Below the pieces are notes generated by a model. That model did not search any database, was not told the DNA's origin, and worked only from the letters and a program-made list of their open reading frames with translations. A stretch of 64,000 bases of DNA, from positions 11,253-75,252 of the forward strand of contig LUJQ01000014.1 in the NCBI GenBank assembly GCA_001689485.1, read 5' to 3'. The DNA is from Bacteroidales bacterium M6. Its GTDB lineage: Bacteria; Bacteroidota; Bacteroidia; Bacteroidales; Muribaculaceae. The stretch's first letter is position 1. Each line of letters begins with the position of its first letter. This document shows, piece by piece, positions 27,137-36,142 of this stretch. The position numbers and the translations under genes were made by a program.

Positions 27137-27192
27137 TTGTAAGCCGTTTCCTTCCAAAGCCGGGGCCGACCTTGGAAGAAAACGGCTTACAA
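27137..27192 (-). terminator. Long hairpin between nhaA and the TPR gene
   Basis: A 21-base arm (27137-27157) pairs with 27172-27192 with a single mismatch, loop 14 bases. It should terminate nhaA transcription and overlaps the -7 box of the TPR gene, so it also forms the start of that mRNA leader. Confidence 0.75.
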
Positions 27193-27221
27193 ATATAGCC
27201 TTTTCGCGCCAATAGCACAAA
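27190..27221 (-). promoter_or_regulatory. Promoter of the TPR-DUF4301 operon
   Basis: On the minus strand TTTG (plus 27218-27221), 20 bases, TATATTTG (27190-27197). It overlaps the preceding hairpin and the 3' end of the nhaA transcript. Confidence 0.55.
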
Positions 27222-27241
27222 AAGCCCGGTCTTAAAAATTC

Positions 27242-28687
27242 TTACCGTGTGCCGGCAACCTGTTTCGAAACGGACTTCCTGCGTGGCAATGTGGCCGACA
27301 ACAATAAAAATCCAAGAATCCCTGCCAACAGGGAGCCTACCACGATTCCTAATTTGGCATGGTTGAGGATATCGGCCTGCTCCGCCGCCCCGAACGACAG
27401 GTTGGCGATAAACAACGAGACCGTGAAGCCTATACCACCCAACATCGATACCGATGCCATCATCTTCCAGTTGGCATCAGCGGGCATCGGTGCCAGCCTC
27501 AATTTAACCGTAAGCCATGAGAAAAGGAAAATCCCGACGAACTTACCGGCCACAAGCCCGAATATCACTGCCAACGATATCCCTTCCACTATCGTTACCG
27601 GGCTCATGTCAAGAAGGAATATCCCCGCATTTGCAAAAGCGAAAAGCGGTATAATCAGGTTGTTGACAAACCCATGGAGGGTATCCTCCATATCCTGCAA
27701 TGGGGAAATCACCTTATCCGAAGCTGACTCTACCCGTTTGAGCCAGTCCATCTGTTCGTTTGAAAGAATGGTGCGGCGCGTGAGCTTCTCATCATCCTCC
27801 TTGCGGAAATTGGAAATTGCCTCACGGATTGCAACAATATATTTGCCGGGATTCAGAACGGGCTTGGCCGGTATGCAGAATGCCACAGCGACCCCTGCTA
27901 TGGTCGGATGCACACCCGAATTCAGGAAAAGGAACCAAATAACGGCACCTATCGTAAGATAAAACACCTTGCTTTGGATACGCATGGCCTGCCCCAACAC
28001 CAGCACCCCTAGGAGGGCAAGCGCATAAACCAAAAGCATATATTCGATATGCCCTGAATAGCATGTGGCTATAACGATGATGCCGCCAATGTCGTCAACT
28101 ACCGCAAGCGTGGTCAGAAACACCTTCAATGAAATCGGCACACGGCTTCCAAGCATGCCCAGCACACCCAGCGAAAACGCGATATCCGTTGCCATCGGGA
28201 TGGCAGCCCCGCCTACAAACGGTGTGCCCTTACCAATCAAATAGAAAAACAGCACCGGCACACCCATACCGCCGATTGCACCGACTATCGGGAGCAGGGC
28301 CTGGCGGAATGACGACAATTCCCCCACCAGGATTTCCCGTTTTATTTCCAATCCGATGGTAAAGAAAAACACCGCCATCAACGCATCGTTGATAAACGAC
28401 AACATAGTCATTGGATGTCCGTTGTGCGAGAACAGGTTGAAATCGCCTACCTGCAACCGTAACGGCTGATTCCAAAAATCAAAATAATACCCGTTGACCG
28501 CAGGGATATTGGCAATCACAAGTGCCAGTACCGTGGCCGCAATCAACACATTCCCACCCGAAGCATGCCGTCGCAAAGCCTGCCTGGCTGCATAATACAC
28601 ATTGTGTGCAAACGACGGTTGCGGCTCGTCGGCCGTGATGAAAATCTTTTCCTTCGGGAATTTTTTCTTTAAATCCTTATTATCCAT
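27242..28687 (-). CDS. nhaA: Na+/H+ antiporter NhaA
   Basis: A 481-residue inner-membrane antiporter with about 12 membrane segments that exports Na+ in exchange for protons. The ion-binding aspartates are in AVVDDIGGIIVIA, and MATDIAFSLGVLGMLG is the adjacent conserved segment. An N-terminal cytosolic extension of about 45 residues and a loop of about 60 residues rich in charged residues (near 300-360) make it longer than E. coli NhaA (388), as is usual in this phylum. Confidence 0.93.
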   Translation of the reverse strand: MDNKDLKKKFPKEKIFITADEPQPSFAHNVYYAARQALRRHASGGNVLIAATVLALVIANIPAVNGYYFDFWNQPLRLQVGDFNLFSHNGHPMTMLSFINDALMAVFFFTIGLEIKREILVGELSSFRQALLPIVGAIGGMGVPVLFFYLIGKGTPFVGGAAIPMATDIAFSLGVLGMLGSRVPISLKVFLTTLAVVDDIGGIIVIATCYSGHIEYMLLVYALALLGVLVLGQAMRIQSKVFYLTIGAVIWFLFLNSGVHPTIAGVAVAFCIPAKPVLNPGKYIVAIREAISNFRKEDDEKLTRRTILSNEQMDWLKRVESASDKVISPLQDMEDTLHGFVNNLIIPLFAFANAGIFLLDMSPVTIVEGISLAVIFGLVAGKFVGIFLFSWLTVKLRLAPMPADANWKMMASVSMLGGIGFTVSLFIANLSFGAAEQADILNHAKLGIVVGSLLAGILGFLLLSATLPRRKSVSKQVAGTR

Positions 28688-28867
28688 TTACCTTAGCTCT
28701 CTTTTTTGTACCTATAATTTCCACCTATTACAGGTGTTCCGAACTTAAAACATCCCAAACACATCATGAATAAGATTCTAAAAAACATGCGTATATAAAA
28801 GAAGTCGGGACGACTTCCCTTTCCTTATTTATAAAATGCCGCCAACTTGATTTTGGTTTAACATGTG

Positions 28868-28900
28868 ATAGCCGATGTCTGCCATTCGGACATCGGCTAT
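28868..28900 (-). terminator. Terminator after lepA
   Basis: A 12-bp perfect stem (28868-28879 with 28889-28900) around a 9-base loop, 9 bases past the lepA stop on the minus strand. A smaller 7-bp hairpin lies further on at 28801-28817. Confidence 0.82.
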
Positions 28901-28908
28901 ACTAAAGG

Positions 28909-30693
28909 TCAGTCGAGTTTCAGAACCGCGAGGAACGCCTTCTGCGGCACCTGTACGGAACCAATCTGTTTCATACGTTTCTTGCCCGCTTTCTGCTTTT
29001 CAAGAAGCTTTCGTTTACGCGACACGTCACCGCCATAACATTTGGCCGTCACATCCTTTCGCACAGCCTTGATAGTTTCACGGGCTATGATTTTCGCACC
29101 GATGGCTGCCTGCACGGCAATATCGAACTGATGGCGTGGTATCAGTTCCTTAAGCTTTTCACACATTTTACGCCCGAAAGCAACCGCATTGTCGGCATGT
29201 GTAAGCGTGGAAAGGGCATCGACGCTCTCCCCGTTCAGCAGCATATCCAGTTTGACAAGCTTTGAATCACGGAAATCGTGAAGATGATAGTCAAACGATG
29301 CATAACCTTTTGAAATTGATTTCAGTTTGTCGTAGAAATCAATCACGATTTCACCCAATGGGATGTCGAAAGTTATTTCGACACGGTTTCCATGAATGAA
29401 TTCCTGCTTTATCAGCTCGCCGCGTTTTCCGAGGCACAACGTCATGATAGACCCTATAAAATCGGTAGTGGTGATTATCGACGAACGGATATAAGGCTCC
29501 TCGATATGGTCGATAAGCGTGACGTCAGGCAGCCCCGAAGGGTTGTGGACCTCGCTTACGTTCCCTTTTTTGTCATACACTTTATAGGAAACGTTAGGCA
29601 CGGTGGTAATCACCTCCATGTTGAATTCACGGCTCAACCGTTCCTGGATTATTTCCATATGGAGCAACCCCAGGAATCCGCAACGGAACCCGAAACCCAA
29701 CGCCATCGACGATTCAGGCTGGAATGTCAGCGACGCATCGTTAAGCTGCAATTTCTCAAGCGAGGAACGGAGGTTTTCGAAATCTTCGGCCTCGATGGGA
29801 TAAACGCCTGCGAACACCATGGGCTTCACCTCCTCAAAGCCTTCGATTGCGGGAGCCGGACGTTGCACATGGGTTATGGTGTCACCCACCTTTACCTCTT
29901 TCGAAGTCTTGATACCCGAAATTATGTATCCCACATTACCGGCCGAAAGCTCCTGCCGGGGATTAAGGTCGAGTTTCAGCACGCCGATTTCATCAGCATG
30001 GTATTCTTTGCCTGTCGACACGAATTTAACAAAATCGTCTTTACGTATGGTCCCGTTTACGATTTTGAAATATGCGATAATGCCACGGAAAGGATTGAAA
30101 ACCGAATCGAAAATCAACGCCTGCAACGGAGCCTGCGGATCGCCCGAAGGTGCAGGCACACGCTCCACGATGGCGCGAAGAATCTCAGGCACACCTTCAC
30201 CCGTCTTGCCGCTGGCACGTATAATCTCGTCACGGCTGCAACCAAGCAGGTCTACAATCTGATCCTCCACCTCGTCGGGATTCGCGCTTTCCAAATCCAC
30301 CTTGTTGATTACAGGTATAATCTCCAAGTCTGAATCGATAGCCATGTAAAGGTTCGATATGGTCTGTGCCTGTATTCCCTGTGTGGCATCGACAATCAGC
30401 AGGGCACCCTCACATGCCGCGATTGAACGTGACACCTCATATGAAAAGTCAACATGCCCAGGAGTATCGATAAGGTTAAGCGTGTATGGCTCGCCGTCAA
30501 GCATGTAATTCATCTGGATTGCATGACTTTTGATTGTGATGCCACGTTCGCGCTCGAGATCCATATCGTCAAGCACCTGCGCCTGGAGGTCTTTACCGTC
30601 TACAGTTTTGGTAAATTCAAGTAACCTGTCGGCAAGGGTACTCTTGCCATGGTCGATATGCGCTATTATGCAGAAATTGCGTATATTTTTCAT
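28909..30693 (-). CDS. lepA: Elongation factor 4 (LepA)
   Basis: A 594-residue translational GTPase. G1 is AHIDHGKS, G3 is DTPGHVDF, G4 is NKVD; the EF-G-like domains and the LepA-specific C-terminal domain with KRKLLEKQKAGKKRMK follow. I start at ATG 30693 (MKNIRNF); the ATG at 30696 is equally possible. It lies 25 bases after folC but has a -7 box within the folC end, so it may also be transcribed on its own. Confidence 0.96.
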   Translation of the reverse strand: MKNIRNFCIIAHIDHGKSTLADRLLEFTKTVDGKDLQAQVLDDMDLERERGITIKSHAIQMNYMLDGEPYTLNLIDTPGHVDFSYEVSRSIAACEGALLIVDATQGIQAQTISNLYMAIDSDLEIIPVINKVDLESANPDEVEDQIVDLLGCSRDEIIRASGKTGEGVPEILRAIVERVPAPSGDPQAPLQALIFDSVFNPFRGIIAYFKIVNGTIRKDDFVKFVSTGKEYHADEIGVLKLDLNPRQELSAGNVGYIISGIKTSKEVKVGDTITHVQRPAPAIEGFEEVKPMVFAGVYPIEAEDFENLRSSLEKLQLNDASLTFQPESSMALGFGFRCGFLGLLHMEIIQERLSREFNMEVITTVPNVSYKVYDKKGNVSEVHNPSGLPDVTLIDHIEEPYIRSSIITTTDFIGSIMTLCLGKRGELIKQEFIHGNRVEITFDIPLGEIVIDFYDKLKSISKGYASFDYHLHDFRDSKLVKLDMLLNGESVDALSTLTHADNAVAFGRKMCEKLKELIPRHQFDIAVQAAIGAKIIARETIKAVRKDVTAKCYGGDVSRKRKLLEKQKAGKKRMKQIGSVQVPQKAFLAVLKLD

Positions 30694-30713
30694 CATGTAA
30701 TTGCTTTGGCTTG

Positions 30714-30721
30714 CAAAGTTA
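30714..30721 (-). promoter_or_regulatory. -7 box before lepA
   Basis: Minus-strand TAACTTTG inside GTAACTTTGC (30713-30722), overlapping the last codon of folC. The -33 region is weak. Confidence 0.4.
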
Positions 30722-32032
30722 CGAAAAATTTTTGGCAGAATGCAGGTAGGCAAGCAGGTCTGCCACAATGAACGTGCTACCGCCTACAAACATCGAACCC
30801 GCCTCGGTGCGCCCCCTCATCGCGCCCAGACCTTTTTCGTATGCTTCGGCCACGGTGGGGACGCATTCCCCTTTCAATCCTAATCTGCCGGCCTCTTCTG
30901 CAAGCGTTCCGGCAGGAAGAGCCCTCGGGATAGAGGCATTCGTAAATATATATTCAGCATCGCGTGGCAGCAACGGAAGTATCGGGGCTATATCCTTATC
31001 GTTGACGAACCCCAGGACAACCGTCAGCGGCCTCGGCAAACGCTTGAGCTGGCCTGAAAGCATTTCCCATCCTCCGATGTTATGCCCTGTATCACACACC
31101 ACAAGCGGGTCGGACGATAGTGACATCCAACGGCCCATAAGCCCTGTCAGTGTGCACACATTGGCAAAACCTTCCTTAACGGCTACGGACGGAATATCCC
31201 ATCCGAGTTTGCATAATTCATCAATCGAACATAGAACGGTTCGGGCGTTCTGTTGCTGGCAGTCGCCAGTAAGCTGATAAGCGAGATTACCGAAACGGCT
31301 GCCAAGGATGCGCAACGAGTTATCCCCGTTTTCAAATCCAGATACATTCTCCTCATCAAGGGCGAACCGTATCGACGTCATATGTCCGGCAGCCTCGGCA
31401 GCAAGAACACCTCTGATATAAGGATTCGGCTCCCCGCACACCACAGGAACCCCTTTGCGCATTATCCCGGCCTTTTCATGGGCGATTTCCTCAAGCGTAT
31501 GGCCAAGCTGGGCCGTATGGTCGAATGATATATTGGTAATAACCGACAGGTCGGCTTCAACTATATTTGTCGAATCAAGCCTGCCCCCAAGTCCAACCTC
31601 TATAACCGCCACATCCACCTTTTCACGGGCAAACCAGTCAAAGGCCATTACCGTGGTTAGCTCGAAAAATGATGGTTCGGAATCAGAAGCCTGCGGCAGC
31701 TCACGGTAGCGTTGCACAAAACGGATTACATCCTCTTCGGGAATCATTGACCCGTTTACCCTGATTCGTTCACGAAAATCAATAAGATGAGGGGAGGTAT
31801 ATAGCCCCACCTTAAGCCCGGCCGACTGCAACACAGCCGCCAACGTGTGGGAGGTTGAACCCTTCCCGTTGGTTCCGGCCACATGTATGACCTTGTAACG
31901 ATATTGAGGGTTGCCGAAAACTTCGGCAAGATGCCTCACCGTGTCAAGTCCCGGCTTATAAGCTGCCGCCCCGATGCGCTGAAACTGGGGGGTGCAATTA
32001 TACAGGTAATCGATAGTCGCGCGGTAATTCAT
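30719..32032 (-). CDS. folC: Folylpolyglutamate synthase / dihydrofolate synthase
   Basis: A 437-residue Mur-ligase-type enzyme that adds glutamates to folates. The ATP loop is HVAGTNGKGST near residue 48; the central EVGLGGRLDSTN motif and the C-terminal VVLGFVNDKD segment are typical. It lies 39 bases after the chrA pair, which probably provides the promoter. Confidence 0.95.
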   Translation of the reverse strand: MNYRATIDYLYNCTPQFQRIGAAAYKPGLDTVRHLAEVFGNPQYRYKVIHVAGTNGKGSTSHTLAAVLQSAGLKVGLYTSPHLIDFRERIRVNGSMIPEEDVIRFVQRYRELPQASDSEPSFFELTTVMAFDWFAREKVDVAVIEVGLGGRLDSTNIVEADLSVITNISFDHTAQLGHTLEEIAHEKAGIMRKGVPVVCGEPNPYIRGVLAAEAAGHMTSIRFALDEENVSGFENGDNSLRILGSRFGNLAYQLTGDCQQQNARTVLCSIDELCKLGWDIPSVAVKEGFANVCTLTGLMGRWMSLSSDPLVVCDTGHNIGGWEMLSGQLKRLPRPLTVVLGFVNDKDIAPILPLLPRDAEYIFTNASIPRALPAGTLAEEAGRLGLKGECVPTVAEAYEKGLGAMRGRTEAGSMFVGGSTFIVADLLAYLHSAKNFS

Positions 32033-32071
32033 TATATAACAGCGAAGTCGTTTAAATCATACTGACTTTTT

Positions 32072-32638
32072 TCAATAATATATCAGGAACCCGGCCAGCC
32101 CCGATGCAAGAATCACAAGGATGGGATGGATTTTTGTGAAAAGCACCGTTGCAAGTGCCCCTATGGCTATAATAACAGAAATCCATATTTCAAAAGTTTC
32201 CGATCCGAAGTTTTCGGCATTCATCAGCAACAAAGCCGCCGATGCAATCAACCCGATAACTACAGGACGCAACCCCATGAATATTCCCCGGATAGCGACG
32301 CTATCCTTATGGCGTGCGATAAAATGGCTTGTGTACGCCACAAGGAGAAACGATGGCAGGACTACAACCAGCGTGCAGACCACCGACCCAAGCACCCCCC
32401 ATAACGGATTTGTAAACCCGGCCTGCAAAGGTGCGGCATATCCTATATAGGTGGCGGAATTTATACCGATGGGGCCGGGAGTCATTTGTGAAATCGCCAC
32501 AATATCGGTAAAGGTCTTTTCGGTTATCCAGCCGGGGCCGACAATTTCCCTTTCGATAAGCGACAGCATGGCATATCCGCCACCGAAACCGAACAATCCT
32601 ATTTTAAGATAGCTCCATATCAACCGCAAGTATATCAT
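32072..32638 (-). CDS. chrA: Chromate transporter, second short-chain CHR subunit
   Basis: A 188-residue membrane protein with a single CHR domain of about six membrane segments; GLFGFGGGYAMLSLIEREIV opens it and QMTPGPIGINSATYIGY follows. Short-chain CHR proteins work as pairs and export chromate or a related anion; the native substrate is not certain. It overlaps the preceding chrA gene by four bases. Confidence 0.88.
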   Translation of the reverse strand: MIYLRLIWSYLKIGLFGFGGGYAMLSLIEREIVGPGWITEKTFTDIVAISQMTPGPIGINSATYIGYAAPLQAGFTNPLWGVLGSVVCTLVVVLPSFLLVAYTSHFIARHKDSVAIRGIFMGLRPVVIGLIASAALLLMNAENFGSETFEIWISVIIAIGALATVLFTKIHPILVILASGLAGFLIYY

Positions 32639-33243
32639 AATCCTTCCTCCTTCTCTTCTTTGTCGATTTGACGCATTGTCAGCAACCGTTCCTGGCGCCT
32701 AAGCCAAATGAATCCGAACACCCCGCCAAGCACTATGTATAGTATGGGATTGGAAATCACAGGAATGTGCGACCATATCAGCAATGCTACCACAACAGGA
32801 ATCCATACCGTTTTCCACCCTATATGTGATGCCTTGGCCGTTGTTACCACAGGCGCGATAATCAATGCCACAACGGCAGGCCGGATACCACGGAAAATAG
32901 CCGATACCACGGGGTTGTTCTGAATCAACTCAGGAGTAAGGAAGATTGCTATGGCAAGGATAATAAGGAAACAGGGCATTATAGTGCCCATGGCAGCCGC
33001 CACACTCCCCTTCCAGCCTCGAAGGCGGTCGCCGACCGCCACGGATATGTTTACGGCAAGGATTCCCGGAAGCGACTGTGCCACAGCCAGCAGGTCGAGA
33101 AATTCCTCACGGGCAATCCACTTCCTGGTTTCAACCACTTCACGCTCTATAAGCGAAATCATGGCCCATCCCCCGCCAAAAGTAAATGCCCCGATTCTTA
33201 CGAACGAGGCAAATAGCTGTGAGTATATACGGTCAGTCTTCAT
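32635..33243 (-). CDS. chrA: Chromate transporter, first short-chain CHR subunit
   Basis: A 202-residue membrane protein with one CHR domain: GAFTFGGGWAMISLIEREVV and AQSLPGILAVNISVAVGDRL. It is the partner of the next gene with opposite-topology repeats expected, encoded with an ATGA overlap. It has a promoter immediately upstream and leads a likely chrA-chrA-folC-lepA unit. Confidence 0.88.
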   Translation of the reverse strand: MKTDRIYSQLFASFVRIGAFTFGGGWAMISLIEREVVETRKWIAREEFLDLLAVAQSLPGILAVNISVAVGDRLRGWKGSVAAAMGTIMPCFLIILAIAIFLTPELIQNNPVVSAIFRGIRPAVVALIIAPVVTTAKASHIGWKTVWIPVVVALLIWSHIPVISNPILYIVLGGVFGFIWLRRQERLLTMRQIDKEEKEEGL

Positions 33244-33271
33244 GCAACGTCGATTTTTGAGAAACCGACTG

Positions 33272-33304
33272 CAAAGGTACGAACTTTTTCTTTAAATCGG
33301 TCAA
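33272..33304 (-). promoter_or_regulatory. Promoter of the chrA operon
   Basis: On the minus strand TTG (plus 33302-33304), 22 bases, TACCTTTG (33272-33279). It sits in the 64-base gap after glmS. Confidence 0.5.
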
Positions 33305-33307
33305 GGT

Positions 33308-35152
33308 TCATTCAACCGTAACCGATTTCGCAAGGTTGCGTGGCATATCGACATCGCACCCTTTCTTTATCGCTATGTGGTATGCCAGCAACTGCAGGGG
33401 GATGGATACCACAACCGGTGATATTATTTCGGGGACACACGGAATCTCAAGGATATGGTCGGCAATCTCGGCAATAGTGTCGTCCCCCTTCGTCACAATG
33501 GCTATAACCGACCCGCCACGTGCTTTTACCTGGCGTATGTTGGAAATGATTTTCTCATGCATCCCGTCATCAGGCGCAATCACAACCGTGGGCAGTTCGT
33601 GGTCGATAAGGGCTATCGGGCCATGTTTCATTTCTGCCGCCGGATACCCCTCGGCATGTATATAGCTTATTTCCTTGAGTTTCAATGCTCCCTCAAGCGC
33701 ACTCGGATAATTGTAACCGCGACCGAGGTAAAGGAAATTGTGAACATAGGTGTATATGCCCGAAAGCTTTTCGATAGAGCTGTTGAGCTTCAGAGCCTGC
33801 CCGATAAGCGCAGGGAGATTGCGCAATGCATCGGTCACAGTGGCTTTTGTAGCAGCATCGACAGTCCCTTTCAACGTCCCTATCGCCATGGCCAGCATAG
33901 TAAGCACAGTTACCTGCCCGGTAAACGCCTTGGTTGATGCCACTCCGATTTCAGGCCCTACATGTATATAAGTCCCGGAATCGGTGGCACGCGCTATCGA
34001 TGAGCCGACCACATTGCACACACCATAGACAAACGCGCCGCATTCCCTGGCCATGCGTATTGCGGCGAGGGTGTCGGCCGTTTCCCCTGACTGGGAAATG
34101 GCAATCACTATATCGTCAGTCGAAATTACCGGGTTGCTGTAACGGAACTCGCTGGCATACTCCACTTCCACAGGTATGCGGGCCATTTCCTGGATAAGTC
34201 GTTTGCCGATAAGGCCGGCATGCCATGATGTGCCGCATGCAACGATGATTATGCGGCGTGCATTAAGGAATTTGTCCTTATGCTCGAGCACACCTGAGAG
34301 GGTGACTTCCGAACCGCTGCTTCCTATGCGTCCACGGATACAGTCGTGAATCGTGCGTGGCTGCTCGAAAATCTCCTTTAACATAAAGTGGGGATAGCCC
34401 CCTTTCTCAAGCTGTGATACCGACATGCGCAGGGTCTTGATGTCGATTTCACCCGGCTTGTTGTCGGTAGTGATAATCTGCAAAGGTTCTCCCTGACGGA
34501 TTATCGCGATTTCGTCATCATTCAGATAAACCACCTTATCCGTAAATTCTATGATAGGTGTCGCATCCGAGGCAAGGAATGTCTCACCCTCACCTATCCC
34601 GATTACGAGCGGGGAACTCTTGCGGGCCCCTATCACGGTGTCGGGTGTTTCCGTGTCGATAACCGCTATGGCATATGCACCTACCACTTCCTTAAGTGCC
34701 TCGCGGACGGCATCGGCAAGCGTGCATCCGTTTGTTTCCTTTACATACTCGATAAGCTGCACCAGCACCTCGGTATCAGTCTCACTCCGGAAAGTGCACC
34801 CATGCATTTCAAGAGCTTCCTTCAGCACATTATAATTTTCTATAGTGCCGTTATGTACAAGGGCGATTTTACCACTTCTGCTGTAATGAGGGTGGGCATT
34901 AACATCGTTAGGCTCCCCGTGGGTTGCCCACCGGGTATGCGCTATCCCTATATTGCCCGACACATCTTTCGATTCACAGAATCGTTCCAAATCATCTACC
35001 TTGCCACGGGTTTTATAAACATTAAGTCCGCCAGCGGACTGAAGCAACGCCACCCCGGCACTGTCATACCCTCTGTATTCCAGCCGGTGCAAACCCTTAA
35101 TCAAAATCCCGTAAGCGGGACGATGGCCTATATAACCTACTATTCCACACAT
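33308..35152 (-). CDS. glmS: Glucosamine--fructose-6-phosphate aminotransferase (isomerising)
   Basis: A 614-residue enzyme that makes glucosamine-6-phosphate from fructose-6-phosphate and glutamine, the entry to peptidoglycan and LPS amino sugars. Cys2 of MCGIVGYIG is the glutaminase nucleophile; two SIS domains follow (GTSWHAGLIGKRL, SQSGETADTLAA) and the end DMPRNLAKSVTVE is the conserved C terminus. ATG 35152 is fixed by the nucleophile, so the long open frame upstream to 35545 is not coding. It has a 135-base leader; I see no glmS ribozyme core. Confidence 0.97.
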   Translation of the reverse strand: MCGIVGYIGHRPAYGILIKGLHRLEYRGYDSAGVALLQSAGGLNVYKTRGKVDDLERFCESKDVSGNIGIAHTRWATHGEPNDVNAHPHYSRSGKIALVHNGTIENYNVLKEALEMHGCTFRSETDTEVLVQLIEYVKETNGCTLADAVREALKEVVGAYAIAVIDTETPDTVIGARKSSPLVIGIGEGETFLASDATPIIEFTDKVVYLNDDEIAIIRQGEPLQIITTDNKPGEIDIKTLRMSVSQLEKGGYPHFMLKEIFEQPRTIHDCIRGRIGSSGSEVTLSGVLEHKDKFLNARRIIIVACGTSWHAGLIGKRLIQEMARIPVEVEYASEFRYSNPVISTDDIVIAISQSGETADTLAAIRMARECGAFVYGVCNVVGSSIARATDSGTYIHVGPEIGVASTKAFTGQVTVLTMLAMAIGTLKGTVDAATKATVTDALRNLPALIGQALKLNSSIEKLSGIYTYVHNFLYLGRGYNYPSALEGALKLKEISYIHAEGYPAAEMKHGPIALIDHELPTVVIAPDDGMHEKIISNIRQVKARGGSVIAIVTKGDDTIAEIADHILEIPCVPEIISPVVVSIPLQLLAYHIAIKKGCDVDMPRNLAKSVTVE

Positions 35153-35293
35153 AAAATAATTATTATTGGTCTCTGCTTTGTTGTAATCCCTACTGTTTAA
35201 AATCCATTTTGCCCTTAGAGGGGCGGAACGTGTGCTTATTGCCTTTTCAAAGCCTGGCAGACCCCTCCATGAACCATTCCTAAATGAAAGGCG

Positions 35294-35323
35294 CAAAGTT
35301 ACAAAAAATGATAATACCTGCAA
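35294..35323 (-). promoter_or_regulatory. glmS promoter
   Basis: On the minus strand TTG (plus 35321-35323), 19 bases, TAACTTTG (35294-35301), within GTAACTTTGC. Confidence 0.6.
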
Positions 35324-35363
35324 TATTTTTTTCAAGTGCATATCAGGGAGGCCGCAACCCGGG

Positions 35364-35394
35364 TTGCACGTGTCACGACTTATGAGTAACTTTG
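35364..35394 (+). promoter_or_regulatory. Promoter of the Sua5-like gene
   Basis: TTG at 35364-35366, 20 bases, TAACTTTG at 35387-35394, within GTAACTTTGC. The leader to the GTG start is about 53 bases. Confidence 0.6.
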
Positions 35395-35454
35395 CGATAG
35401 AAAGGGGCGACTTACCGCCATCTGCAATCCAACCAGGCTTAACAAGCAATACCC

Positions 35455-36084
35455 GTGAACGATACCAACCAAGACGCATCACAACGCGACAACGGCCAAC
35501 GGCAGGCACCGGCGGCCGACTTCCGTCAAGACCTGTCACAGGCACTCGATACCCTTCGCAAAGGGGGCATAATATTATACCCTACCGATACGGTGTGGGG
35601 CATCGGGTGTGATGCCACCAACCCCGAGGCGGTAAAACGCATCTACGGGTTAAAACAGAGAGCCGACAGCAAGGCAATGATTGTGATGGCCGACTCACCG
35701 GCAATGGCAGAACGCTATGTCGACGAGATGCCCGACGTGGCATTACAGCTTATGGAAGTCGCAGTAAAACCAACCACCATAATCTATGACCGGGGAATCG
35801 GCCTTGCACCAAACCTTCTTGCCCCTGACGGAAGCGTAGGCATAAGGGTCACATCCGAACCGTTTTCAGCAATGCTGTGCCGCAGGTTGCGCAGGCCGTT
35901 GGTCTCCACATCGGCCAACATCAGCGGCGGCAGCACACCACGGTTCTTCAACGAGATTCCCGATGAGATTGTCAGCGGCGTGGACTATGTTGTAAACTAC
36001 CGCCGCGACGACAACACCCCACACACCCCGTCGAGCATAATAAAACTCTCGAATTCAGGCGAGGTGAAAATCATAAGGAAATGA
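35455..36084 (+). CDS. L-threonylcarbamoyladenylate synthase (Sua5/YciO/YrdC family)
   Basis: A 209-residue cytosolic enzyme for the first step of tRNA t6A37 synthesis from threonine, bicarbonate and ATP. The YrdC domain shows GGIILYPTDTVWGIGCDA, KQRADSKAMIVM, and RPLVSTSANISGG. It begins at GTG 35455; the first in-frame ATG would remove half the domain. The N-terminal 25 residues are polar and low-complexity. YciO-like paralogues of weaker activity exist, so the symbol is left blank. Confidence 0.9.
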   Translation: MNDTNQDASQRDNGQRQAPAADFRQDLSQALDTLRKGGIILYPTDTVWGIGCDATNPEAVKRIYGLKQRADSKAMIVMADSPAMAERYVDEMPDVALQLMEVAVKPTTIIYDRGIGLAPNLLAPDGSVGIRVTSEPFSAMLCRRLRRPLVSTSANISGGSTPRFFNEIPDEIVSGVDYVVNYRRDDNTPHTPSSIIKLSNSGEVKIIRK

Positions 36085-36142
36085 TGATGCCATCTCGGCT
36101 TCACTGAACAAACTAATCAATCACATTATCCCGGTTTAAATA

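Larger units (their letters stand above)
35153..35454. other. Divergent promoter region glmS / Sua5-like gene
   Basis: A 302-base gap with two promoters back to back (35294-35323 leftward, 35364-35394 rightward) and the 135-base glmS leader. No other element recognised. Confidence 0.7.

Noticed and set aside
29392..30333. 313-codon open frame on the plus strand
   Set aside because: It lies entirely antisense to lepA, whose motifs are unambiguous; the frame is a by-product of codon use.
35153..35290. glmS ribozyme in the leader
   Set aside because: No recognisable ribozyme core was seen, and the element is known mainly from Firmicutes.
35153..35545. Upstream extension of glmS
   Set aside because: The catalytic Cys must be residue 2, which fixes the start at 35152; the extension also covers two promoters.
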